Program-made: the position numbers and the translations under genes
Shown here: piece after piece, positions 23,957 to 33,340 of the stretch
Layout: each line of letters begins with the position of its first letter
Numbering within the stretch: the stretch's first letter is position 1
Assembly (NCBI RefSeq): GCF_000250635.1
Contig: NC_016940.1
Span: 3,472,501-3,536,500, forward strand
DNA: 64,000 nucleotides
Source: Saprospira grandis str. Lewin
Lineage (GTDB): Bacteria; Bacteroidota; Bacteroidia; Chitinophagales; Saprospiraceae
Direction: 5' to 3'
The notes under the pieces: generated by a model
Told to the model about the DNA's origin: nothing
The model's input: the letters and a program-made list of their open reading frames with translations, nothing else
Database searches by the model: none

Positions 23957-24949
23957 ATGATGAATGAACTAATCAAAAACTTTGGCGCTCAGTTGACGGA
24001 GGCCATTGCAATCGGCGAGAATATAACATTAACTGCTCCTAAGCAGGAATTGCGCAATATTGTGGTTGTGGGAATGGGCGGCTCTGGTATTGGGGCCAAC
24101 TTTGCCAAGGAATTCACGGCAGAGGAGCGTCCTTTGCCCATGGAAGTGGTTAAGGGCTATGATTTGCCCAATTATGTCAATCCCCATAGCTTGGTCATTT
24201 GCTCTTCTTTTTCGGGCAATACCGAAGAGACCCTAATTGGCCTAGAGGCAGCGATTGCAAAAGGGGCCAAAATTGTTTGTGTCAGCTCTGGGGGTAAAAT
24301 GAAAGCCTTGGCCGAAGAGCATGGATTAGATTTCGTTCAATTGCCACATGCGGGTAGTCCTCCCCGCGCTTGTTTGGGCCTTTCTTTGGTGCAGCAGCTA
24401 TTTATCCTAAAGTTCTTTGGTTGTGCCAAGGCCGAGCGCATCGAGCAGCTCAAGCAAAGTATCCTTTTGCTAGAAAAAGAGCAGGCCGACATCATGGAGA
24501 AGGCCAAGAAAATGGCGCAGTTCATGAGCGGCAAGTTTCCCGTTCTCTATACCCATGATCGTATGGGATCTGTTGTTTTGCGCCTGCGTCAGCAGCTCAA
24601 TGAAAATGCAAAAATCCTTTGCGGCCATCATCTAATTCCCGAAATGAACCATAACGAATTGGTAGGCTGGCGTAAACAAGAGGGCGATTTTGCTGTCTTG
24701 ATTTTTAGAAGCAAGTTTGAGCATGAGCGCAATCAAGCCCGTATTAAAATCAATAAGGAAATCATTAACCACTATACCCAAACCTTGATCGAGATCAAAC
24801 TTAAGGGCGATAGCTTGATTGAAGAGGCTATGTATGCGGTACATTTGGGCGACTGGATCTCTTGGGAGCTTTCTGTTTTGCGCCAAGTAGATGCCACCGA
24901 AGTAAAAGTGATTGATTTCCTAAAAGGAGAATTGGCCGGCCAAGCCTAA
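23957..24949 (+). CDS. Bifunctional phosphoglucose/phosphomannose isomerase
   Basis: 330 residues with two SIS domains. The first is clear from IVVVGMGGSGIGANF (about residues 34-48) and SSFSGNTEETL (about 87-97); the second carries the C-terminal active-site part around GHHLIPEMNHNE. This is the PGI/PMI family that interconverts glucose-6-P or mannose-6-P with fructose-6-P in archaea and Bacteroidota. Either of two adjacent ATGs (23957, 23960) may be used. Downstream lipB starts 29 bp later, perhaps in the same transcript. Confidence 0.9.
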   Translation: MMNELIKNFGAQLTEAIAIGENITLTAPKQELRNIVVVGMGGSGIGANFAKEFTAEERPLPMEVVKGYDLPNYVNPHSLVICSSFSGNTEETLIGLEAAIAKGAKIVCVSSGGKMKALAEEHGLDFVQLPHAGSPPRACLGLSLVQQLFILKFFGCAKAERIEQLKQSILLLEKEQADIMEKAKKMAQFMSGKFPVLYTHDRMGSVVLRLRQQLNENAKILCGHHLIPEMNHNELVGWRKQEGDFAVLIFRSKFEHERNQARIKINKEIINHYTQTLIEIKLKGDSLIEEAMYAVHLGDWISWELSVLRQVDATEVKVIDFLKGELAGQA

Positions 24950-24978
24950 ATAATAAGCTGGTCCAAAAAACAAGCAAG

Positions 24979-25707
24979 ATGAGCAAGAACGTAAAAGTAG
25001 AAGAACTCGGCCGCATCAATTATGAGGAGGCCTGGGCCTACCAAACCGAACTTTTCAATGCCTGCATTGATCGTAAAAAGCGACAAAGAGCAGGGGAGGA
25101 GCTAGAGCAGTTTGGCCATTTTCTATTTTGTGAACACCCCCATGTCTATACCCTAGGCCGAAATGGCAAAGAAGCCCATTTACTACTCGATGAGGCGGGC
25201 TTGCAAGCCCATGAGGCCAGTTTTGTGAAAATTAACCGGGGGGGAGATATTACTTATCATGGCTTGGGCCAAATTGTGGGCTACCCCATTTTGGACCTCG
25301 ATTGCTTTTTTACCGATATTGGCCGATATATCCGCAGTATCGAAGAAATGGTGATCCGTACACTGAAAGATTATGGCATTACCGCCGGCCGCATCAAAGG
25401 TGAGTCTGGCGTCTGGCTAGATGAAGATGGCCCCAATGCCCGCAAAATCTGCGCAATTGGGGTGCATCTGAGCCGCTGGGTGACGATGCACGGCTTTGCC
25501 TTTAATATCAATACCGATATGAGCTACTTCGGTCATATCATTCCCTGTGGTATCCAAGATAAGGGCGTGACCTCCCTGGCCCAAGAATTGGGACGGCCCG
25601 TAGCAGAAGAGGAGGTCAAAAGTTTGCTTTCTCGGCATTTTGCAGATATCTTTGCAGCCGAATTAGATTTTAGCCTAGCGCCAAATTTACTACAGCATGA
25701 AAAATGA
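24979..25707 (+). CDS. lipB: Octanoyltransferase
   Basis: Transfers octanoate from acyl-carrier protein to lipoate-dependent enzymes, the first step of lipoate synthesis. 242 residues. The signature RGGDITYHG (87-95), followed by GQIVGYPI, is diagnostic. The catalytic pair is Lys156 in ARKICAIG and Cys190 in HIIPCGI. Its last 11 bases overlap the next gene, so translation is likely coupled. LipA is not in the window. Confidence 0.96.
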   Translation: MSKNVKVEELGRINYEEAWAYQTELFNACIDRKKRQRAGEELEQFGHFLFCEHPHVYTLGRNGKEAHLLLDEAGLQAHEASFVKINRGGDITYHGLGQIVGYPILDLDCFFTDIGRYIRSIEEMVIRTLKDYGITAGRIKGESGVWLDEDGPNARKICAIGVHLSRWVTMHGFAFNINTDMSYFGHIIPCGIQDKGVTSLAQELGRPVAEEEVKSLLSRHFADIFAAELDFSLAPNLLQHEK

Positions 25708-26089
25708 TATTCCCATTAAAAAAGTAGAAGGGGTGGGCCTCGCTATTGTTCCCGCTGCCGACGGCTTTTGGGATGTCTACCTACTTAACCTCAAAAAAGA
25801 ACCCATCAAGCAGTTGATCGTCTCGGCTAGAGGCTATGGCCGCCTAAATGATAAGGAGGTGGAAACCGCCAATATCCGATACTATTTTGAGGAGGTACCC
25901 CCAGGCTCGTTCCAAAAAATTGAACCCCTGCACAAAGATCTCGTGCAAATGGCCAATGAATATTGGATCAGCTTTTTATGGAAGGATTATATGTACGACC
26001 GAAAGTACGTCTTTGTGGCCGGTAGTATTCAGGCCGCTTACTTTACACATATTCCCATTCTTGACGAATTGGGCGTTTTAATCAAGTAA
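25697..26089 (+). CDS. Conserved hypothetical protein
   Basis: 130 residues, soluble, acidic to neutral and predicted alpha/beta (GVGLAIVPAADGFWDVYLLNL, YVFVAGSIQ). I recall Bacteroidota proteins of this kind sometimes mislabelled as phenylalanyl-tRNA synthetase subunits; there is no synthetase motif here. It overlaps lipB by 11 bp and is 6 bp before the pseudouridine synthase gene, so it belongs to a lipB operon. Function unknown. Confidence 0.75.
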   Translation: MKNDIPIKKVEGVGLAIVPAADGFWDVYLLNLKKEPIKQLIVSARGYGRLNDKEVETANIRYYFEEVPPGSFQKIEPLHKDLVQMANEYWISFLWKDYMYDRKYVFVAGSIQAAYFTHIPILDELGVLIK

Positions 26090-26095
26090 AAATTT

Positions 26096-27133
26096 ATGGA
26101 CCCTAAAGAGGAAAAGGAATTCGAGGATGAACCCTTGTTCGATTGGTATGAGTATAAAGCCGATCCCGGACAGGAACCCATGCGATTAGATAAGTTTCTG
26201 ATGCAACGCATGGAGCGCATGACCCGATCTAAGGTGCAACGTGGTATCGAGGCCGGCTATGTGACGGTAAACGATAAGGAAGCCAAAAGCAACCAAAAGA
26301 TTAAGCCACATGACTTAATTAAGGTGCGCTGGCGCCGCGCTCGCCCAAAAGGAGAGGTGATCGCCCAAGATATTCCCTTAGATATTCGCTATGAAGATGA
26401 GGAGGTCCTCATGGTCTACAAACCCGCTGGCATGGTGGTCCACCCCGGTGTGGGCAATTATACCGGCACCCTCGTCAATGCCCTCGCCTGGCACTTTAAA
26501 GATTTGCCCCAAGGCAATGGTAGCTACCCCGGCCTGGTGCACCGTATCGATAAATTTACTACGGGAATTCTGGTGGTGGCCAAAACCGAAGAGGCGATCC
26601 AACATCTCTCCAAGCAGTTTTTTAATCACACTATTAAACGGAAATATCGCGCCCTAGTCTGGGGCGATGTAGAGGCCGAAGAGGGAACAATCACTGGCCA
26701 TATTGGCCGCGATCCCAAAAATCGCAAACGCTTCTGTGTGCATGAAGATGAGGAATACGGTAAACATGCCGTGACGCATTATAAGGTCCTCAAACGCTTT
26801 GGCTATGTGACTTTGGTCGAATGCCAACTGGAAACAGGACGGACCCACCAAATTCGCGTGCACATGAAGCATATTGGCCACCCGCTCTTCAATGATGAGC
26901 TCTATAATGGTAACCGCATCGTCAAAGGAACGATCTTCAGTAAGTACCGACAGTTTGTCGAGAATTGCTTCAAAATCCTTCCTCACCAAGCCCTACACGC
27001 TTATTCTCTGGGCTTTGAACATCCCAAAACAGGAGAGGAAATCTATCTGGAAGCCCCGCTGCCCGATTATTTCCAACAAGCCCTAGATAAATGGGAAAAA
27101 TATACCGAGGGCCGTTTTAAGATTTATGACTAG
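26096..27133 (+). CDS. RluA/RluD-family 23S rRNA pseudouridine synthase
   Basis: Converts uridines to pseudouridine, most likely in 23S rRNA. 345 residues: an N-terminal S4 RNA-binding domain (about 30-80, LDKFLMQRM...VTVNDKEAKSNQKIK) and the catalytic domain with HRIDKFTTG (149-157), where Asp152 is the nucleophile. LETGRTHQIRVHM is the second family hallmark. The exact target uridines cannot be read from sequence. It is last in the lipB operon, followed by a terminator. Confidence 0.94.
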   Translation: MDPKEEKEFEDEPLFDWYEYKADPGQEPMRLDKFLMQRMERMTRSKVQRGIEAGYVTVNDKEAKSNQKIKPHDLIKVRWRRARPKGEVIAQDIPLDIRYEDEEVLMVYKPAGMVVHPGVGNYTGTLVNALAWHFKDLPQGNGSYPGLVHRIDKFTTGILVVAKTEEAIQHLSKQFFNHTIKRKYRALVWGDVEAEEGTITGHIGRDPKNRKRFCVHEDEEYGKHAVTHYKVLKRFGYVTLVECQLETGRTHQIRVHMKHIGHPLFNDELYNGNRIVKGTIFSKYRQFVENCFKILPHQALHAYSLGFEHPKTGEEIYLEAPLPDYFQQALDKWEKYTEGRFKIYD

Positions 27134-27150
27134 ATCTTTTCTCCCTCACT

Positions 27151-27189
27151 AATCGCAGTAGAATTTCTATTCTGCTGCGATTTTTTTTT
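27151..27189 (+). terminator. Terminator after the RluD-type gene
   Basis: AATCGCAGTAGAA pairs with TTCTGCTGCGATT, with one mismatch, followed by nine T. The T-run directly abuts GCE copy 10. Confidence 0.88.
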
Positions 27190-27309
27190 GGGGCCTCCTG
27201 CCTGCGGCAGGCGCTACGCTGCGGGGCTCGCAGGTCTGCTCGGCCCTTCAGGCTTCACTTCGTTTCGCCTTCGGTCTGGCCTTCGGCCACCCCTCCGCAT
27301 CGCTAGGCC
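27190..27309 (+). repeat. GC-rich intergenic element, GCE copy 10
   Basis: Begins at the last base of the terminator T-run. Inserts are GCCTGCGGCAGGC and a TTCAGGCTTCACTTCG...CGCCTTCGG segment that is shared with copies 8 and 19. Confidence 0.88.
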
Positions 27310-27329
27310 AAATGGAAGTCCTTCGCTTC

Positions 27330-28037
27330 CTATTTCCACCAAAGTATTTTGTGCCTAAAGGCCCAAGCCCAAGCCAAACGATAGTTCCGATAGCCCAAGC
27401 GCCCTAGCCGCTCCCGCCACTCTCGACCCAAAAAAGATTTCTGAATGGAAAGCAGTCCATCATAACGGACCATCGGACTAGCGCCCAACAGTTTTGTCAC
27501 TAAACGAAAGAGAAAATGGGCCAATTTCGAGCGCTCTAAATCATTGACAATGCCGCCCCATTGGGCCTGCGCCTTTAGCTGTAGGAGCAGACGGTCCAAG
27601 GCTTCTTCCTCAAAATGATGCAGAAAGAGGGCGCAATGGGCCACATCAAATTCTAAGGTCGCAAATTCTTCCCCAAAAACATCAAGTTGGGCATAACGGA
27701 TTTCTGGAAAATCACTGGACCACAAACGGGCTTGCTCCAAACAGTAGGCATTGGCATCTATCCCCAGCAAATCTAAGCGGTAGCCTTTTTTTCGGCCCCA
27801 AAGGGCAAAGGCGCGCAGGGCATCACCGCCCCCGCAACCCAGATCCACCAAGCGCAAAGGCTTTTCTTTGGGCCAAGTTTGCAGCAGTTGGGCCAAGGCG
27901 GCCTGACTAATCGCCAATCCCCCCAATAGTTTATTCACCCAGGCAATTTGCTCCAAAGTGGCCTTGAGCTCTGGCCCCTCCATCTCCAAATCATCCATGA
28001 TTTCTTCTTTCTCCGACCGCTGTTTAAAGTAGAGCAT
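27330..28037 (-). CDS. Class I SAM-dependent methyltransferase
   Basis: 235 residues. Motif I LVDLGCGGGDALR (SAM binding) is followed by the acidic loop LLGIDANAYCLEQA and the post-I strand AQLDVFGEEF; FDVAHCALFLHHFEEE is motif IV-like. The first ATG overlaps the upstream FAD-reductase stop by 14 bp. An internal ATG at 27998 would give 222 residues and is equally plausible. The pair with a geranylgeranyl-reductase-like enzyme resembles operons making type III polyketides (methyltransferase plus FAD oxidoreductase), but no polyketide synthase is present in the window. Substrate unknown. Confidence 0.9.
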   Translation of the reverse strand: MLYFKQRSEKEEIMDDLEMEGPELKATLEQIAWVNKLLGGLAISQAALAQLLQTWPKEKPLRLVDLGCGGGDALRAFALWGRKKGYRLDLLGIDANAYCLEQARLWSSDFPEIRYAQLDVFGEEFATLEFDVAHCALFLHHFEEEALDRLLLQLKAQAQWGGIVNDLERSKLAHFLFRLVTKLLGASPMVRYDGLLSIQKSFLGREWRERLGRLGYRNYRLAWAWAFRHKILWWK

Positions 28038-29190
28038 TCCAAGGCGTTAATGGACGGCCATGCGTCCAGCGAATAATTGTCTTTTGCATAAAGGGCAAGC
28101 CAGCAAATAGCTGCACGCCCAAATTGGACCAAAAGGGGCGGCCAAAGAAATGTTGCAGCTTTCGCCCCGCCTGCAACCTCAAGCTATAGTTTTTCTGCCA
28201 AGCCGCCGCATATTGGGCCAAAAATTCAGCTTGACTCAGTTGGCCCTCCAAATATTGGGGCACTAAGGCTTGCATAATGGCCGCAGAACCTATGGCCATG
28301 GCCATCCCATTGCCCGAAAGCGGATAGATCAGGCCCGCAGCATCGCCCAACATGGGCAGCCCTTGCTCTACCAAAGGTTTGGGCCTAAAATAAATATTGC
28401 TAATGCTCAAGGGCCGAGAAAAAATGGGCCTAAACTCCCGAAACGCTTGCTCTAAATAAGGGTTTTGCCCCAAAATAGTACGCTCCAACTCCTTGATGCT
28501 ACCCGCCCGCTTGAGCTGGACTTGCTCCACCAAATAACAAAGGTTGATTCGGCCATCTTCTACTCTAGATAAGCCGCAATAGCCCCCCTCAAAGTTGTGC
28601 AGGGCCACCAAATCTTCCGGGAAATCGCCCTCATAATGGCATTTGACGGCCATAAAGCCCGCCCGCTCTTGCATGAACCCCCGCTCAAGCTGCCGATCAA
28701 CTAAAGAGCGCTTGCCTTGTGCGCCCAGGACCATTGCGCCTCGGTATTGCTGCCCTTGCTGGCTGTGGAGCAGCCAGTTTTTTGGTCCAATTTCTTGCAG
28801 TTGATTGACTTTTTGCCCCAGCGCAAATTCTACCCCCGCCGCCAAGGCCAACTCATAGAGCTTTTGGTCCATCCGATGACGAGACAAACCAAAACCTCCT
28901 AAAGGCAAAGTAGTTTGGACCTGCTTCCCCTTTAAGGAGCTTAGGGCAAAACGCCGAATATCAACGGCTCCATGAGCAAAAGGATCAAAGCCCAAGCTGT
29001 TGAGGTAGGGCAGTACCTCCTTAGAGATGTATTCCCCACAAACTTTGTGAAAGGGATACTCCTTTTGCTCAATGAGCAGGACCTTTAGCCCTCTTTTGGC
29101 CAAAGGAAGGGCGCAGCAGAGGCCAGCAAGACCTCCACCAATGAGGATGACATCATAAAAAGGAGTGGGGGATGGGGAAGATAGGGCCAC
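28024..29190 (-). CDS. FAD-dependent oxidoreductase, geranylgeranyl-reductase-like
   Basis: 388 residues. The N-terminal dinucleotide-binding motif is GGGLAGLCCALPLAKRG, followed by the strand VLLIEQ. KVCGEYIS is the conserved segment of the geranylgeranyl reductase/halogenase-like group, and MLGDAAGLIYPLSGNGMA is the second FAD contact (GD motif). It likely reduces an isoprenoid or polyketide-derived double bond, or oxidises an aromatic substrate. It is translationally coupled to the methyltransferase. A short gap (10 bp) separates it from the CoA-binding protein gene upstream on the same strand. Confidence 0.9.
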   Translation of the reverse strand: MALSSPSPTPFYDVILIGGGLAGLCCALPLAKRGLKVLLIEQKEYPFHKVCGEYISKEVLPYLNSLGFDPFAHGAVDIRRFALSSLKGKQVQTTLPLGGFGLSRHRMDQKLYELALAAGVEFALGQKVNQLQEIGPKNWLLHSQQGQQYRGAMVLGAQGKRSLVDRQLERGFMQERAGFMAVKCHYEGDFPEDLVALHNFEGGYCGLSRVEDGRINLCYLVEQVQLKRAGSIKELERTILGQNPYLEQAFREFRPIFSRPLSISNIYFRPKPLVEQGLPMLGDAAGLIYPLSGNGMAMAIGSAAIMQALVPQYLEGQLSQAEFLAQYAAAWQKNYSLRLQAGRKLQHFFGRPFWSNLGVQLFAGLPFMQKTIIRWTHGRPLTPWNALL

Positions 29191-29200
29191 AGCTTAGGGG

Positions 29201-29566
29201 TTAGTATTGGTCCAAGTTAATTAAGACAAGGGTACAGGCCGCCATGATTTCCGCTTGGGGCAGAGCCGCTTGCAGACGTTGTTGGAAGGCGGGGTTTTCT
29301 GTTCCTGGATTAAAGATAATGCGCTTAGGGGCCAAGGCAACAATCTGCTCAAAGTATTCTTCTTGCAGCTCTGGGCGGAGATAAAGCGTAATGCTATCTA
29401 CAGCCAAATCGGCTGGAATGCTAGTTAAAATATCTAGCTCTCCAGCGGTTTTTCCCGCTCTGTAGCCCAAGGGATAAACGGTTTCTCCAATGGCTAAAAG
29501 GCGGCGGGCGGCCTCATAAGCGTAGCGGTCGGGCTTGCTAGAGGCCCCAATAATTAAGGTACTCAT
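29201..29566 (-). CDS. CoA-binding domain protein
   Basis: The start MSTLIIGASSKPDRYA (29564-29566) gives 121 residues, the normal size of the small CoA_binding_2/YccU-type Rossmann proteins. The open frame continues upstream to 29848 but only through GCE copy 11, which is not coding. Motifs are GASSKPDRYAYEAARRL and, later, IIFNPGTENPAF, where the conserved NPG contacts the cofactor. Function in cells is unknown; related domains occur in succinyl-CoA synthetase alpha subunits. Confidence 0.88.
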   Translation of the reverse strand: MSTLIIGASSKPDRYAYEAARRLLAIGETVYPLGYRAGKTAGELDILTSIPADLAVDSITLYLRPELQEEYFEQIVALAPKRIIFNPGTENPAFQQRLQAALPQAEIMAACTLVLINLDQY

Positions 29567-29654
29567 TCTATTTTGGTTTAATGATAGTAATGAAAGGAAA
29601 TAGCGCCCTAAAAGTTTTGAACCGCCGCCCTTTTTGGTCCTATTGCAGGGGACA

Positions 29655-29793
29655 GGCGGCGAAGCCGCCGCAGGCTGAGGGGCTGTAGCAGGGCCGCCGA
29701 AGGCGGCAGACCCAGGCGGCAAAGCCGCCGCAGGGCCGAGCAGACCTGCGAGCTGCGCAATGGCCCGACCCGCCCGCAGGGCGGGGCAGCCCC
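29655..29793 (-). repeat. GC-rich intergenic element, GCE copy 11
   Basis: Reverse orientation, ending GGGGCAGCCCC followed by eight A. Inserts are GGCGGCGAAGCCGCC, GCCGCCGAAGGCGGC and CCGCCCGCAGGGCGG. Its A-tract belongs to the hemE terminator. Confidence 0.85.
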
Positions 29794-29823
29794 AAAAAAA
29801 AGAAGTTGTAAACCTACAACTTC
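29794..29823 (-). terminator. Terminator after hemE
   Basis: On the minus strand GAAGTTGTA and TACAACTTC pair around GGTT, followed by eight T that abut GCE copy 11. It lies 32 bp past the hemE stop. Confidence 0.85.
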
Positions 29824-29854
29824 TTCTTCTTCGCTTCCATAAAGGCAAAATGGC

Positions 29855-30883
29855 CTAGTAGCGGAAATTTTTCACGGTATCGACAAAGACCTTGACATTG
29901 TCTAGGGGCGTATCGGGATAAACGCCATGGCCAAGGTTGGCAATATGGTGCGGACCAAAATCCTTGAGCATTTGAGTGGCTTGGGCCTCAATGGTTTTGG
30001 GGTCGGCATAAAGGGCGCAGGGGTCCAAAAGCCCTTGCAAAACCTGATGCTGACCAAGTTCTTCCCGCAATTGCTTGGGGTTTTGGGTCCAGGTACAGCC
30101 CAAGACCGAAGCCGAAGTGGCCGCCATTTGTGACATAGAGTGCCAGGCGCCTTTGGCAAAAATCGTTACGGGAACGCTGCTGCTCAAGCCCTCGGCGATG
30201 CGGGCCATATAGGGCAAAGAAAAGGCGCGGAAATCGGCTGGGCGAAGCACGCCGGCCCAAGAATCAAAGAGTTGGATGAGGTCGGCTCCAGCGGCTACCT
30301 TTTTCTTGAGGTAGGCCAAAGTCGTATCGGTAATCTTTTGCAAAAGCAGATGGGCTAGCTCTGGCTCTTGGTACATGAGCTTTTTGGCCTTAGAAAAGGT
30401 CTTGCTACCTTGGCCTTCAATCATATAGCAAAAAATGGTAAAGGGCGCACCGGCAAAACCGATCAAGGGGACCCGACCATCTAGCTCTTTCTTGGTGATT
30501 TTTAGGGCCTCATAGACATATTGTAGCTCCTCGGCAGCGGCATCGCCAACCAACAATTGCTCAATATCTTTGGCGCTTTCAATTGTTTTAGGAAAGCGAG
30601 GTCCTTTCTTTTCGACCATCTCATAAGGGAGGCCCATGGCTTCGGGAATAACGAGAATATCGGAGAAAATAATGGCGGCATCTACCCCTAGTTCATCTAC
30701 GGGTTGGATGGTGACCTCTGCGGCCAATTCGGGCCGTTCGACCAACTCCTTAAAGCCAGAAAGACTATTGCGGATGGCGCGGTATTGAGGCAAAATGCGT
30801 CCAGCTTGACGCATCAGCCAAACGGGCGGACGTTCTGTGGCTTCGCCTTTGGCCACCCGGAGAAACAAATCATTTTTTAGCAT
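29855..30883 (-). CDS. hemE: Uroporphyrinogen decarboxylase
   Basis: Removes the four acetate carboxyls of uroporphyrinogen III to give coproporphyrinogen III in haem synthesis; cytosolic. The 342 residues match the family. The N-terminal signature [11 protein letters not shown] (about 19-29) holds the Arg residues that bind substrate carboxylates. [14 protein letters not shown] contains the essential Asp, and [16 protein letters not shown] is the second PROSITE signature. The start overlaps the end of ppk1 by 14 bp, so both are likely one operon. Confidence 0.97.
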   Translation of the reverse strand: MLKNDLFLRVAKGEATERPPVWLMRQAGRILPQYRAIRNSLSGFKELVERPELAAEVTIQPVDELGVDAAIIFSDILVIPEAMGLPYEMVEKKGPRFPKTIESAKDIEQLLVGDAAAEELQYVYEALKITKKELDGRVPLIGFAGAPFTIFCYMIEGQGSKTFSKAKKLMYQEPELAHLLLQKITDTTLAYLKKKVAAGADLIQLFDSWAGVLRPADFRAFSLPYMARIAEGLSSSVPVTIFAKGAWHSMSQMAATSASVLGCTWTQNPKQLREELGQHQVLQGLLDPCALYADPKTIEAQATQMLKDFGPHHIANLGHGVYPDTPLDNVKVFVDTVKNFRY

Positions 30884-32957
30884 GCTGAGAAGCTTCTAGT
30901 TGTTTTTTATAATAGGCATAGACCTCTAACTGCGAGCGAAAGGGCCTTTGACCTTCATCAATTTTGTAATGGTTGGACAGCTTGGGGTCCAAGATTCGGG
31001 CTTTGACATTGTCTTTGAGCTGCAAATTTAGAAAATCTTTAATTTCTTCTTGCAAGCCCTTGTCATAAATCGGAAAAGCGCACTCAATTCGGTAATATAA
31101 ATTGCGCGTCATCCAGTCGGCAGAAGATAAATAGATCTTGTCCTCTCCCGCATTATGAAAATGATAGATCCGAGAGTGCTCTAAAAAGCGATCAACAATA
31201 GAGATGGCCCGAATGTTTTTGGAGTAGCCCTCGATGCCCGTCTGCAAACCGAAAATCCCCCGAACAATAAGGTCGATCTTTACCCCCGCCTCGCTGGCCT
31301 CATAGAGTCGGCGAATCATGCGGTGGTCTTGCAGACTATTTAGCTTTACGGTAATTCGGGCTTCTTGGCCTGCCTGGGCCAGCTCTATTTCTCGGTCAAT
31401 CATGGCATAGATGTTTTTCCGCATCCGAAATTGCCCCACCAAGAGGTGTTTAAAGGGCTTTTTGGGCAGCTCGCCATGTTCTAAATAGTTGAGGACTTTA
31501 TCGACCTCTTTCGTAAGTCGTTTATCTTTGGTAAAAAAGCCATAATCTTCATAGAGGCGGGCGGTGCCCTCATGAAAATTGCCCGTACTGAGGTAGCAGT
31601 AGTCTTGTAGTTTACCTTTTTCTTCTCTAGAAATAGATAGAATTTTGGAGTGCACCTTGAGTTCGGGCAGACTATATTTTACGATAGCGCCCCATTTCTC
31701 TAGTTTTTCGGCCCAATCCAGATTGGCTTCTTCATCAAAGCGGGCTTTGACCTCCACAAAGACCATTACCTCTTTCCCTTCTGCAATGGCCGAGCGCAAA
31801 GCCGCAATGATTTGCGAATCTTTGGCCACCCGATACTGCAAAATCCGAATGCGTTTGACATCGGGATCATAGGCGGCCTGCTCTAATAACTTAATGACGT
31901 AATTGTAGCGCTGATAGGGGTAATGCACCAAATGGTCCCCTTCACTAATGCAATCAAAAAGGACCTGCGCCTTAGATAAGGTAGGATGTTTTAGCGGGGG
32001 CAAGGGCTCATCTTGCAGATGCTGTAGCCCAAAGTTGGGAAACTGAAAAAGGTCAAAGTTGTTGTGATAACGGCCCTCGGGTTGGAGGTCGCTGCTCTTC
32101 ACGCTAAAGGCTTGCATCAGAAAGCGCAACAAATTGGCGGGCATATTTCGGTCATAGACAAAGCGGGTGCTGGCCCCAATATTTCGCTTGTTCAGCCCCT
32201 TGCGGATCTTCTCAATCAGATCGCCCGAATATTCATCTTCGAGGTACATTTCTGCATCTCGGGTCATCTTGAAAGAGTAGCTGTTTTCTATACTATAGCC
32301 CGGAAAAATCCGAGGCAGGGCATAGCGCACAATATCATCCAACATGATGATCAAGCGCTCGTTTTCTTGCTCGGAGGGCAAGACCAAAAAGCGAGGGAAA
32401 CGATGAGAGGGGATGCGCACCACGGCATAACGAGGGGTCCGCCCTTTGGTCCCCAATTCTACCCCCAAATAAAGGGCATTATTGATCAGGAAGGTCCGAA
32501 TCTTATGCTTGACAATCAGCATGGGCTGCAGATAGGGGATCAGCTTTTCTTCAATGTATTTATCCAGAAAATCGGTCTGGGTTTTCTTCAAATCGGCCTC
32601 CTTGACCAAATGAATATTGATGGCGGCCAAAAGGGGCAAGATGTGTTTCTGATAAATTTCGGTAAACTCTAGTTGTTGTTGCCGCACGGTTTCATTGATG
32701 CGGTCCAAAACTTCTTCTGGCGGAAAGTCAATGGCCTTTTTGGTCCGCTTGCCCAAGCGAATTAGGCTCTTGATCGAGGCCACCCGCACCCTAAAAAACT
32801 CATCCAAATTAGAGGAGTAAATCGCTAAGAATTTAATGCGTTCAAAAAGAGGAACCGAAGGGTCTTTGGCCTCTTGTAACACCCGATAATTAAAGGCCAA
32901 CCAGCTCAAATCGCGGTTGCTGTACGGAAAGTTTTCATCTGTTCTGATCGTTGCCAT
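30870..32957 (-). CDS. ppk1: Polyphosphate kinase 1
   Basis: Makes long-chain polyphosphate from ATP, reversibly. 695 residues, typical of PPK1. The N-terminal domain ([19 protein letters not shown]) and middle 'head' region precede two phospholipase-D-like C-terminal domains. VHSKILSI carries the autophosphorylated His, and [21 protein letters not shown] is a strong PPK1 signature. It is upstream of hemE with a 14-bp overlap; this pairing is probably only transcriptional economy. A -7 promoter box lies 43 bases before the start. Confidence 0.97.
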   Translation of the reverse strand: MATIRTDENFPYSNRDLSWLAFNYRVLQEAKDPSVPLFERIKFLAIYSSNLDEFFRVRVASIKSLIRLGKRTKKAIDFPPEEVLDRINETVRQQQLEFTEIYQKHILPLLAAINIHLVKEADLKKTQTDFLDKYIEEKLIPYLQPMLIVKHKIRTFLINNALYLGVELGTKGRTPRYAVVRIPSHRFPRFLVLPSEQENERLIIMLDDIVRYALPRIFPGYSIENSYSFKMTRDAEMYLEDEYSGDLIEKIRKGLNKRNIGASTRFVYDRNMPANLLRFLMQAFSVKSSDLQPEGRYHNNFDLFQFPNFGLQHLQDEPLPPLKHPTLSKAQVLFDCISEGDHLVHYPYQRYNYVIKLLEQAAYDPDVKRIRILQYRVAKDSQIIAALRSAIAEGKEVMVFVEVKARFDEEANLDWAEKLEKWGAIVKYSLPELKVHSKILSISREEKGKLQDYCYLSTGNFHEGTARLYEDYGFFTKDKRLTKEVDKVLNYLEHGELPKKPFKHLLVGQFRMRKNIYAMIDREIELAQAGQEARITVKLNSLQDHRMIRRLYEASEAGVKIDLIVRGIFGLQTGIEGYSKNIRAISIVDRFLEHSRIYHFHNAGEDKIYLSSADWMTRNLYYRIECAFPIYDKGLQEEIKDFLNLQLKDNVKARILDPKLSNHYKIDEGQRPFRSQLEVYAYYKKQLEASQHAKK

Positions 32958-33000
32958 AACCCAAGTTGTCTGTCTGTTGTTTGTAAAATCGCTTTGCCTA

Positions 33001-33008
33001 CAAATATA
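33001..33008 (-). promoter_or_regulatory. Candidate -7 box for ppk1-hemE
   Basis: The minus strand reads TATATTTG, identical to the -7 box ahead of the tRNA cluster and matching TAnnTTTG. The -33 region has no clear TTTG, so only the -7 element is supported. Confidence 0.5.
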
Positions 33009-33069
33009 GAAACTTGAGGGATAGATTCTGGAATCTGCTTTTTTTTCTTCTCGATTCTATCCTTTTTTT

Positions 33070-33202
33070 GGGGCCCGCGGCCGGCTAGGCCTTTGGCCTA
33101 GGTCGGCCGCCGCTATGCTGCGCCGCTCGCAGGTCTGCTCGGCCCTGCAGCCCTGCGGGCTTTGGTCTGGCCCTTCGGGCCACGGCTGCGCAGCGCTGGG
33201 CC
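33070..33202 (+). repeat. GC-rich intergenic element, GCE copy 12
   Basis: Follows seven T. It belongs to the GGGGCCCGCGGCC variant with the insert CCGGCTAGGCCTTTGGCCTAGGTCGG and a CAGCGCTGGGCC end. The stretch 33203-33340 up to the tandem array shows no gene. Confidence 0.85.
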
Positions 33203-33340
33203 AATTGACTCTTGGCCTTTAAGCAGAAAGTCAGCGCATTTTAGCCGCTCAAAATAGAAGCGTCTTCATAATTTAAGCGCTAAGCGCCTCTGGCTAAACA
33301 GTAGTAGGGGAGTCCCCGAAAAAAGCAATAGGACAATTTA

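Noticed and set aside
29567-29848. N-terminal extension of the CoA-binding protein
   Set aside because: These codons cover a GC-rich intergenic element and give Pro/Ala/Arg-rich sequence unlike the family, which starts at MSTLIIGAS.
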